Positions 56,902 to 64,000 of a DNA stretch of 64,000 nucleotides are shown here, one piece after another; positions within the stretch are counted from its first letter, which is position 1, and each line of letters opens with the position of its first letter. This DNA comes from Sphingomonas sp. MA1305 (GTDB taxonomy: Bacteria; Pseudomonadota; Alphaproteobacteria; Sphingomonadales; Sphingomonadaceae). The notes below the pieces were generated by a model. The model was given only the letters and a program-made list of their open reading frames with translations, ran no database searches and was not told where the DNA came from. The translations under genes were made by a program, and so were the position numbers. Where the stretch lies: contig NZ_RCVT01000001.1 of NCBI RefSeq assembly GCF_016107325.1, forward strand, positions 1,550,001-1,614,000, written 5' to 3'.

Positions 56902-58833
56902 ATGTTTCGTCGTTCAACAGCGTCTCGACAGCCCTGCTCGAGCTTCCTTGCGCGTCTGGCGCGCGATCGGCGCGGCAACACCATGGCGATCATGGCGGCA
57001 TTCCTTGTGCCGTTGATTGGCCTGTCGGGTTCGGCAGTCGATGCCGCCAGGATCTATGTCGTCAAGGCACGGCTGCAGCAGGCGTGCGACGCCGGAGCGC
57101 TCGCCGGACGCAAGGCGATGACCGATACCAGCCCATCAACGCCGCTCGACGCGACCGCCACGCAAACAGCTAATTCGTTCTTCAACAACAACTTCCGGTC
57201 TGGCTGGTTTCAGAATACCAACGCGACGTTCACCCCGACAAAGGGGGTACAGGGTAACGCCAACTACGCCAATGAAGTAAACGGTACAGCATCCGCGCAA
57301 GTGCCGATGACCCTTATGCGCTTCTTCGGTCTGGCGCCGGTCACCATCGCGGTGACGTGCCAAGCGGTGTACGACACGGGTGACAATGACGTCATGTTCG
57401 TGCTCGACGTGACAGGCTCGATGTCCTGCTATCCAAGTGATCCGGACAGCTGCGCCACCTCCACGTCTTCGTTCACGCGCAATGACGGCACGACAGGTTA
57501 TTACAACCCCGAAAAGGCCCCTAGCGGGAGCACGTCATCGAAGCTCCAGTCGCTACGCCAAGCCGTGATGCTGTTCGACACGACGATGCGGTCGAGCGCC
57601 GATCCGTCGAGCCATTTCCGCTATGGTTTCGTGCCGTACAATTCCGCTGTCAACGTCGGCAGTTCGATACCGTCACAATATCTGCAGAGCACGAGTTGGA
57701 CCTACCAGAGCCGGCAGGTCAACCGTGACTACAATTACGGCGGCGCCACCTCGGTCAGCCTGACCGGTATCCCGCAGAGCTATTGCGTGGCGCAACGTTA
57801 TCCGGCGACGGGCTATTCGAAGACCGGCCCGAGTTGGAACACAAGCTACTATCAAGCTGAATACTATTACAATCTGACGTGGAGCGCGGCAAACGGCGGC
57901 ACCTGCTCCGGTACGCAGCAACCCCTGCGCGCCGTATGGCGGTACCAGCCCTATTCACTGCCGCTGTCGCAATATGTCGCCGGCAATGCGGTCGCCAATC
58001 CGAGCCGGCTGGACGGTTCGCAGTCGAAATGGCGAGGCTGCATCGAAGAGGTCAATACGGTCGCCGCCGCGTCATTTTCGCCGACCAACCTTCCGGACGA
58101 CCTGAACCCGGATTTCGTCCCGACCTCGGCATCCGACATGTGGCGGCCGATGTGGCCGGACGCGATCTGGCTGCGCTCGTCGACGAATACCGTCGACGTC
58201 AACGACGATCAGGTAAACGAGTACAATCCGCAATATTATACCGACGTGACGATGAAGGCGGGAAACCCGTATGACCAATATGGTTATGCGCCCTGCCCCT
58301 TCCGCGCCCAGCGCTTGCAGACGATGACCGCGCAACAGGTGCAAGATTACGTCAACGACAATGACTTCAAGCCCTACGGCGGCACGTATCACGACACCGG
58401 CATGATCTGGGGAACGCGAATGCTGTCGCCCAACGGGGTGTTTGCCGCAGACACGGCGGCGTGGCCAGGCCGGCCGGCCCCCTCCCGCTCCATTGTCTTC
58501 ATGACCGATGGTTCCATGGCGCCAAATCCGCTGATCTACGGTCAGTATGGCGTGGAGCGGCTCGACCTGCGCGTCGATGGAAGCACCGCCAACATGGGAA
58601 GCGCGCCGAGCTGGGACAGCGCCTATCATGCCGCCCGATTCCGCGCTGAATGCGACGCGGCCAAGGCACGCGGCATAACCATCTACACTGTCGCGCTCGG
58701 CACGGCGATTACCAGCGACCTGCAATATTGCGCGTCGCCCGGCCAATCGTTTTCGGCATACAGCACACAGCAACTGACCGCGGCATTCCAGACAATCGCC
58801 CAGCGCGTGTCGATGCTGAGGATCAGCCAATGA
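56902..58833 (+). CDS. TadG-like pilus protein with vWA domain
   Basis: Protein of 643 residues. A positively charged start with DRRGNTMAIMAAFLVPLIGLSGSAVDAARIYVVKARLQQACDAGALAGRKA is the TadE/TadG-type prepilin-like membrane segment. A von Willebrand A domain follows with the metal site VMFVLDVTGSMSC, a Thr/Asp later (GTYHDTGMIWGTRML) and FMTDGSM. The middle is Tyr/Ser/Asn-rich (YNYGGATSVSLTG, NTSYYQAEYYYNLTW), suggesting an adhesive surface domain. The ATG is preceded by GAGGTGA. Its stop overlaps the next start by 4 bp (ATGA). The family helps assemble Flp/Tad pili. Confidence 0.85.
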   Translation: MFRRSTASRQPCSSFLARLARDRRGNTMAIMAAFLVPLIGLSGSAVDAARIYVVKARLQQACDAGALAGRKAMTDTSPSTPLDATATQTANSFFNNNFRSGWFQNTNATFTPTKGVQGNANYANEVNGTASAQVPMTLMRFFGLAPVTIAVTCQAVYDTGDNDVMFVLDVTGSMSCYPSDPDSCATSTSSFTRNDGTTGYYNPEKAPSGSTSSKLQSLRQAVMLFDTTMRSSADPSSHFRYGFVPYNSAVNVGSSIPSQYLQSTSWTYQSRQVNRDYNYGGATSVSLTGIPQSYCVAQRYPATGYSKTGPSWNTSYYQAEYYYNLTWSAANGGTCSGTQQPLRAVWRYQPYSLPLSQYVAGNAVANPSRLDGSQSKWRGCIEEVNTVAAASFSPTNLPDDLNPDFVPTSASDMWRPMWPDAIWLRSSTNTVDVNDDQVNEYNPQYYTDVTMKAGNPYDQYGYAPCPFRAQRLQTMTAQQVQDYVNDNDFKPYGGTYHDTGMIWGTRMLSPNGVFAADTAAWPGRPAPSRSIVFMTDGSMAPNPLIYGQYGVERLDLRVDGSTANMGSAPSWDSAYHAARFRAECDAAKARGITIYTVALGTAITSDLQYCASPGQSFSAYSTQQLTAAFQTIAQRVSMLRISQ

Positions 58834-59420
58834 TCAGGAAAACAACGAGATCGTTGGCCAGTGACCGGCGAGCCGCGACATTGGTTGAGTTCGCCATCGT
58901 CTGTCCGGTCATGCTGATCCTGATGATGGGTTTAGGCGAACTTGCGTATCAGGGTTACGTTCAGTCGGTGCTGACCGGTGCGATCCAGCGCGCGGGTCGC
59001 AACTCTACGATCCAGGCAGCCGACACGACGCAATTAGATCAGGCTGTCATGCAACAGGTTTGGAAGGTGGTGCGCAACGCCACCTACGTTTCGACCCGCA
59101 AAAGCTACTCCAATTTTTCAAGTGTAGCGCCAGAGCCGTTCGTCGATACCGCCGGCACGGGCGTCTACAATCAGGCGCAGGACTGTTTCACCGACATCAA
59201 CGGCAATGGCACGTGGGACACCGATCCGGGGTCGGCGGGCGGTGGCGGGGCAAGTGACGTCAGCGTGTACACGATGACAATCACCTATCGGCGATTGTTT
59301 CCGGTTGCGGGCCTGATCGGAATGCCCGGCACTGCCACTTTGACCGGCTCCACGACGCTCAAGAGCCAACCCTACGCCACCCAAGCGGCGCAAACGGCGA
59401 CCCAGATATGCCCGCATTGA
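58830..59420 (+). CDS. TadE-like pilus assembly protein
   Basis: Membrane protein of 196 residues. The N-terminal SDRRAATLVEFAIVCPVMLILMMGLGELAYQ has the TadE signature (ATLVEFAI, with the Glu at the end of a prepilin-like cleavage region). The remainder is periplasmic, with GVYNQAQDCFTDINGNGTWDTDPGSAGGGG, a small calcium-loop-like segment, and TYRRLFPVAGLIGMPGTATLTGST. It overlaps the vWA gene by 4 bp and the next gene by 13 bp, so the cluster is tightly coupled. Confidence 0.88.
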   Translation: MIRKTTRSLASDRRAATLVEFAIVCPVMLILMMGLGELAYQGYVQSVLTGAIQRAGRNSTIQAADTTQLDQAVMQQVWKVVRNATYVSTRKSYSNFSSVAPEPFVDTAGTGVYNQAQDCFTDINGNGTWDTDPGSAGGGGASDVSVYTMTITYRRLFPVAGLIGMPGTATLTGSTTLKSQPYATQAAQTATQICPH

Positions 59421-60136
59421 TGGTCATGGCTTCCCAGCTGTCGGGCAAGCTGCGCGCGCTTCGCGGCGATATGCGAGGCGTTGCATTGATCGAATTCGCC
59501 TATTCGCTGCCCATTGTTTTGGCGATCGGCGCCTGGGGCGTGGAATTGTCGAACCTCGCCCTCTGCCACCTTCGCGTCAGTCAATATGCTCTCAACCTCG
59601 CCGATCATGCGACGCGGGTGGGTCAAACCTCCAGCGGGGTGACTAACTTTCGCGAGAACGATGCGAATGACGTGCTTCGTGGCGCCAAGCTTGAAGGAGC
59701 AGGTATTGCGCTGACGACGCGCGGTCGGATCACTATCACCAGCCTTGAGAACGTGCAGCAAAGTTACGATACGCAACCTGTGCAACGCATCCATTGGCAG
59801 CGGTGCCTCGGCGTGCCAAGCGGCGCTGGATACGATTCAAGCTATGGTACGGTGACGTCATCCGCCGGCAGCGACGGAACGCAGGCCAATGCCGGGATCA
59901 CTGCTCCCAATGGGATCGGCGATCCTAACCGTATGGTCTCCGCGCCTGCCAGTTCCGGCGTCATGTTCGTCGAGATCAACTATCTGTACAAACCGCTGTT
60001 CGGATCATTCTTCGTCGCGCCGCGGATAATCCACTACACCGCATCCTTCTTGGTACGCGACAATCGCAGCTTCGTGCAGATCTATAATCCATCGCCAAGC
60101 GCAACGCCGTCGACCTGCGACAAGCATATTGCTTGA
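59408..60136 (+). CDS. TadE-like pilus assembly protein
   Basis: Membrane protein of 242 residues. GDMRGVALIEFAYSLPIVLAIGAWGVELSNLALCHLRVSQYALNLADHATRV matches the TadE/TadG start, with an extended helix. The periplasmic part contains RGRITITSLENVQQ and INYLYKPLFGSFF. It is the third in the coupled cluster (13-bp overlap upstream, TTGA overlap with a small gene downstream). Minor pilins of this kind help pilus biogenesis or adhesion. Confidence 0.85.
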   Translation: MPALMVMASQLSGKLRALRGDMRGVALIEFAYSLPIVLAIGAWGVELSNLALCHLRVSQYALNLADHATRVGQTSSGVTNFRENDANDVLRGAKLEGAGIALTTRGRITITSLENVQQSYDTQPVQRIHWQRCLGVPSGAGYDSSYGTVTSSAGSDGTQANAGITAPNGIGDPNRMVSAPASSGVMFVEINYLYKPLFGSFFVAPRIIHYTASFLVRDNRSFVQIYNPSPSATPSTCDKHIA

Positions 60137-60447
60137 ACAGCCCTGGCCGTTTTGCGCCACCTTTCCCCTTGAACTCAGCCTGGTTGCAGCCATCGATGCT
60201 CAAAGTCAGCCTATTGATCGCCTGTGGCACCCTGATGCTTGCGGCATTGTTTGCCCCCTCGTTGCACACCGCCTTGCGCGCGCACGGCAGTCCCCATGCC
60301 ACTTCTGCAAGCGTCGCGACCAGTATGGCACCGACGACCGCGTCCCAGGCGGCTCGCCCGGACGCCTATGCTCCGGCTCTGGCTCCACAAGGGGATACCA
60401 CCCCGCCCGCCTCGGGTGATCATCTGGTCATCACGCTCCAACGCTAA
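60133..60447 (+). CDS. Small membrane protein at end of Tad-like cluster
   Basis: Possible 104-residue protein starting with TTG in the overlap with the previous stop. A single helix (LKVSLLIACGTLMLAALFAPSL) is followed by an Ala/Pro/Thr-rich tail. ATG at 60196 would give 83 residues beginning at the helix. No family recognised. Coupling to the cluster is the main support. Confidence 0.4.
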   Translation: MNSPGRFAPPFPLNSAWLQPSMLKVSLLIACGTLMLAALFAPSLHTALRAHGSPHATSASVATSMAPTTASQAARPDAYAPALAPQGDTTPPASGDHLVITLQR

Positions 60448-60620
60448 GCGGATTTGCGCATCACCACCCACCGACGACGGACTATGGCGGCCCCGCCCGC
60501 CCCAAAACACGAGAATGTCGATGCGTTCGCGCCTGCAGCCGGGCACCGGGGGATGGCCGCTACCGCACCACAGCGAGCGGTATGCTTGCATTAGAGGCAC
60601 CAAAGCGGCGATCTGATGCG

Positions 60621-60730
60621 ATGACCACCGAGCCGCTCGCGTTGATCACCGACGTCATTCGCCGAGCTCCTGAATGGATTCGGCACGACCTGCTGGCCAA
60701 AGAGCCTGCTGGGCGGCAGCGCGCCGCGAA
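60621..60730 (+). pseudogene. DUF6771-like small ORF remnant
   Basis: The frame from ATG 60621 reads TTEPLALITDVIRRAPEWIR and HDLLAKEPAGRQRAAK, the start of a small protein type often found directly upstream of serine recombinases in sphingomonads. The normal C-terminal part is missing (sequence becomes a G-run around 60739-60746), so it is likely broken. It precedes the recombinase relic at 60778. Confidence 0.45.
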
Positions 60731-60777
60731 ATTGTTCAGGGGGGGAGTCCGAGTGAAGGGGGAGCCGCGCTGCCGCG

Positions 60778-62380
60778 GTGACCAAGGTGGCGATCTACGC
60801 TCGCTACAGTTCCGATCGGCAGTCCCAGCACTCGATCGAGGGCTAGGTGCGACTTTGCCGTACGCGCGCCGAGCACGAGGGCTGGCTTGTCGTGGAGTGT
60901 TTCCCGACTTCGCCTTGTCGGTGCCCCGCGCGATAGACCAGGGCTGAACGCCATGTTGGCACGCGCAGCCGAGTTCGATGTCATCCTGGTGGAGGCGCTC
61001 GATCGAATCAGCCGCGACCAGGAGGACGTCGCCGCGATATGGAAGCGGGTGGGATTCGCCGGCAGTCGGCTGCACACCGTATCGGAGGATGCCATCGGAG
61101 AAATCCAGATCGGCTTCACGAGTGCGATATCCGCCGTCTTTCTCAAGAACCTCGGCGACAAGACGCGGCGAGGTCAGGTGGAACGCGTCGCCGCGGAACG
61201 CATCATGGGCGGCCTCTGCTACGGCTCGAGCCGGACATCCGGGTCACGAGGGGCGGTCAGGTCGAGCGGGGACGCCGGCGTGTCGTGCCCGCGCAGGCCG
61301 AGGTTGTACGGCGGATCTTCGACTGGAAGATCGAGGGCCGAAGCGCGTCCTGGATCGTCAAGCGCCTGAACGTGGAAGGCGTCCTGACCCGACTGGCGGT
61401 GTCTGGCGCATCTCTATGATTTGCGGAAGTCGCAAGGGGCGCACCGGCATCCTTAACGACGAACTCTACGCCGGCCGCATCGTCTCCAATCGGCAACGGT
61501 TCGTTCGCGATCCGGTGACGCGGCGCCGCGTGTCGCGCCCGTATCCGGAGTCCGAATGGTAGATGCAAGACGTCCCGGAACTCCGCATCGTCGACGCGGC
61601 GACGTTGGCGATGGTGGCGGCCCTGGAATCTGCACCGGAGCGGATCGCCGGCGTTCGCCGAGTCCCGGGCAAGCGGCTGCTGTCCGGCCTGATCAGGTGC
61701 GGCGAGTGCGGCGGGACGTTCACGGTGGTCGGCGCAGAGCGCTGGGGACGCAGCACTGCGCGTTCCTCCGGAACATGCGACAACAGCCGGACGATCAGCA
61801 CCTTAAGGCTAAAGAGTCGGGTGTTGGGCGCGCCGCGAGAGCGGCTGCTGCAGCCAGATTTCGTCGCGGCTTTCGTGGAGGAGTACCGTCGGGAGCGCGA
61901 GGCGCAGAGGGCGGCGACCGCGAAGGCGGCGAGCAGGTGTTCCAAGATCATGGCGCGTGTCGGGACTGACCGACATGATGGAGGGCGGCGTGGGCGACTA
62001 CGCGGAGATGAAGGCGCGGCTCGCGGCGGCGCTCGCGGAGCGTGCCGAGATCGACCGTGAAGCCGAAGAGGGTGCGGTCGTTCTCGAGGCTGCCATGCAT
62101 CCCAACCTGGCAGAAGCGTATAGGCGGAACGTAGATCGCCTCACCGAGGTATTGACCGAAACTGACATGGAGGCTGGCGACGCCCGGCAGGCCATTCGGA
62201 ACCTGATCGAGTTGATCACTGCCGAGCCGCGTCGCGAAGGGCGTGGTCTCGACCTAATTGTTCACGGCCGCCTAGCGCAGATCCTCCACGTCGCGAACGG
62301 TCGACCTGACATCAGCAGGGCGGTCCCGCGAGAGGGTTCGACCCGGAGACGACCGACATCGCCGACGATCCGCCCGAGAG
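60778..62380 (+). pseudogene. Large serine recombinase, shattered by stops and frameshifts
   Basis: A full-length recombinase is recognisable in pieces. The catalytic domain opens VTKVAIYARYSSDRQSQHSI with the active serine in YSSDRQ, then a TAG at 60844 replaces an expected Gln codon. Other frames give VILVEALDRISRDQEDVAAI, GDKTRRGQVERVAA, RTGILNDELYAGRIV, an in-frame TAG at about 61560, QDVPELRIVDAATL and the zinc part RLLSGLIRCGECGGTFTVVG. At least four frame changes and two stops make it non-functional. GGGGGAG lies before the GTG start. Confidence 0.82.
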
Positions 62381-62391
62381 CCGGGACGAAC

Positions 62392-62485
62392 GTATGTTCG
62401 GGTTGGTTGCGGGGGCGCGCAACCGCCCAAAATAACAAAAGGCGCCCGAAGGCACCGATTGTATGTTTGGAATGGTTGCGGGGAC
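62392..62485. repeat. Paired tRNA-end-like direct repeats
   Basis: GTATGTTCGGGTTGGTTGCGGGG (from 62392) and GTATGTTTGGAATGGTTGCGGGG (from 62461) agree at all but a few positions, 69 bp apart. TGGTTGCGGGGGC is the reverse complement of an initiator-tRNA 3' end (CCCCGCAACCA). The first copy also forms GGTTGCG-GGGGCG-CGCAACC. They lie directly behind the recombinase relic and look like attachment-site scars. Confidence 0.55.
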
Positions 62486-62841
62486 AGTATTTGACCGATA
62501 CCGACAAAGGCTTCAGGCTGCGATTTAAAGTTTAAAGGTACCAAAAACAGGTACATTCCACTACGCCGCGCCCCGACGCCCGCAGAAAGCTATATGATTT
62601 ATAGGGTTACTCACGCCTACTAAATGCGTGGCCTGATCGCAACCCGAACGCGGGCACAAATCGGCACAGTTCTTCGTCCCCTCTCCACTCAAACGGGATA
62701 GACACAAAATCGGGCGACGAGCCACGTCGCGCACGAGCGCCACCGCTCCACCATGCTGATCGCAACAGTCTGGCCTGCCAAGCGCTCTGCTATTGCTTGT
62801 TCCACAGCATCCCCTCCGAGTGACCGATGATGCCTCGACCG
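62486..62841. other. Intergenic region, nothing recognised
   Basis: About 355 bp, more AT-rich than the core genes, between the recombinase relic and IS remnants. No gene features were found. Confidence 0.4.
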
Positions 62842-63219
62842 GACTTTGACCTGTCGCTCCGCTGGTTCGTGGGGCTGCGCGTGGACGAGTGGGTGTGGGA
62901 GGCGTGGCCTTCTCAAGAGCAGCGAACGATTGGCAGACATCGAAATCGCGGCACGCTTCCTGACGTCGAATCTGGCCGAGCCGCAGTTCCTTCGGCCACT
63001 TTCGGCGATCAATTCTCTGTGGACAACGGGCCGATCGCCCGATGGTTCAGTATGGAGAGCGTACTTCCGAAGGAGGGTGCTGGCGGCGACGGTCTGCCCG
63101 GCGATGGAGCCGGCCGGAGGCCTGGAACTCGCAATGCTGAGGTCAATTTCCGGCGTACCAAGCGGAGCAGTGACACGCATGCCTCGCTCACTGACCGCGA
63201 CGCGCGGCTATACTACCAG
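62842..63219 (+). mobile_element. IS1182/IS5-like transposase remnant
   Basis: Broken transposase. One frame reads DFDLSLRWFVGLRVDEWVW, FGDQFSVDNGPIARWFSMES, GTRNAEVNFRRTKRSSDTHASLTDRDARLY; a second frame supplies ADIEIAARFLTSNLAEPQF in between. This order is that of the DNFALSLRWFVGL..HFSVDGT..NAEVDFHGEKRSNETHASTTDPDARLY type transposase. Start, end and terminal repeats are absent. Confidence 0.6.
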
Positions 63220-63222
63220 GTT

Positions 63223-63500
63223 GACCTACTAAAAGCGCAGTGGTTGCTCGGCAACCGCGGCTACGACGCTGATTGGTCAGAGACGCTCTTCAAGCCAGGG
63301 GCATTCAGCCTTGCATCCTGGCTCGGCGATCACGCAACGAGCTGGTCGGATACAACAAGCGCTGCTATTAGCGATGAAGCTCCATCGAAATCATGTTTGG
63401 CTGCCTCAAGGACTATAGGCGTGCTGCAACCCCTACCATCGCTGCCCCACGGCCCGCTTCTTCGAAATTGCTGTCCCAGCTACCCTCATTTTTTGGCTGG
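63223..63500 (+). mobile_element. IS5-family transposase remnant
   Basis: A second, different fragment fused behind the first: LLGNRGYDADWSETLFKP matches the DDE core of IS5-type transposases, and in another frame IMFGCLKDYRRAATP matches the end (IEIMFGRLKDWRR). The middle of the gene is deleted and the frame is lost. Confidence 0.55.
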
Positions 63501-63518
63501 AATCGGCGAATCCTGACA

Positions 63519-64000
63519 CTAGAATTTTTTACGAATACTTACTCTTACTACACATCCAATTGGATCTAGATATGCCGATTTATACATGAAAGGAGTATTG
63601 CCCAGTTGGTCGACTACACGCGGACGAGTATTAAATAAGTTTGTAATGTTGATGCTAGCCCTCAGACCGCTTAGCAATTTCGATGTTCCACGTCCGTTGA
63701 TAAAATTGGATGGTGTAGCGAACAGGTTGACATTTATTATTGCATAGTCAGAAAAGCGCAAATTCCCTATACCGCCACTCTCTGCTGGCAAGTCGAATAC
63801 CGTCGTGCCACTCCGCCAATCTGCTGTCACGCGGGCGCCAATTCCCCCTTTGAACACGCCTACTTGCGCTGAGAGCACGTGACGAGGCGTCCCGCCGCGC
63901 AAGTCAGTAGCTGCCCCTTTCATCAGATCCAGCACTGGGCTGCCTTGCCGGACGATAAGCGTGTCTTCGAGATTGAACGTATGGAAGAGACTAACGGTCA
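63519..64000 (-). CDS. TonB-dependent receptor, C-terminal part (runs off window)
   Basis: The open frame continues to the right edge (TVSLFHTFNLEDTLIVRQGS), so only about 160 C-terminal residues are visible. Barrel features: VFKGGIGARVTADWRSGTTVFD, LRASINITNLFNTRPRVVDQLGNTPFMYKSAYLDPIG, and a terminal VSIRKKF with the closing Phe needed for outer membrane insertion. This ending is typical of sphingomonad receptors. Coding looks intact, and A/T is higher than in the receptors at 3130 and 8553, suggesting a different origin. Confidence 0.8.
   Translation of the reverse strand, partial: TVSLFHTFNLEDTLIVRQGSPVLDLMKGAATDLRGGTPRHVLSAQVGVFKGGIGARVTADWRSGTTVFDLPAESGGIGNLRFSDYAIINVNLFATPSNFINGRGTSKLLSGLRASINITNLFNTRPRVVDQLGNTPFMYKSAYLDPIGCVVRVSIRKKF

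Overview
The window looks like chromosomal DNA of a GC-rich alphaproteobacterium, most likely a Sphingomonadaceae member (Sphingomonas-like). The pointers are two PEP-CTERM proteins with the PEPxxWAMMI tail, several TonB-dependent receptors, a DUF6607-type protein beside a heme-type receptor, a tiny Lys/Cys secreted protein, and recombinase relics of types common in sphingomonads. No species call is possible from sequence reading alone.

Layout. 1-2840 (minus): the N-terminal part of parC, a family-4 glycosyltransferase and a secreted protein. 3047-6307: a heme-type TonB receptor with a DUF6607-like partner, behind an iron-box-like palindrome. 6723-8025: a PEP-CTERM protein and tRNA-Gly. 8553-11581: a second TonB receptor translationally coupled to a PAP2 phosphatase. 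11773-20449: a minus-strand set (beta-propeller protein, response regulator, histidine kinase) facing a complete RND efflux operon (outer membrane factor, adaptor, pump). 20640-23236: a decayed LacI regulator, a second PEP-CTERM protein, a broken tRNA-Gly copy and a 64-aa secreted protein. 23499-30274: a CinA-like protein, map, a small transporter, an alginate-export-type barrel, purL, and a bfd-bfr iron storage pair preceded by the same iron-box palindrome. 30381-36373 (minus): an Hpt protein, der, bamB, a YfgM-like TPR protein, panB, a membrane protein and an ArsC-family reductase. 36704-41514: nadE, then a tight three-gene inositol cluster (CDP-alcohol phosphotransferase, inositol-3-phosphate synthase, sugar-type nucleotidyltransferase). 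41591-45541 (minus): a GH35 beta-galactosidase and an S9 peptidase. 45777-49955: ribosomal genes rplK-rplA and rplJ-rplL, split by two minus-strand genes. 50160-52977: a proline-rich membrane protein and a class II DAHP synthase.

53067-64000 is an accessory zone starting at tRNA-Glu. It holds a truncated serine recombinase, a broken tyrosine recombinase, an SDR/AraC divergent pair, a four-gene Tad-like pilus/vWA cluster, a second shattered serine recombinase with tRNA-end-like repeats behind it, two insertion-sequence remnants and the C-terminal end of another TonB receptor. The intact genes sit between relics of at least three integration systems, so this looks like an old, decayed integration hotspot.

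The most interesting systems are the inositol cluster (candidate CDP-inositol-dependent lipid or solute pathway), the iron regulon linking heme uptake and bacterioferritin, the receptor-phosphatase pair, and the orphan Tad-like cluster inside the recombinase graveyard. No CRISPR array was seen.
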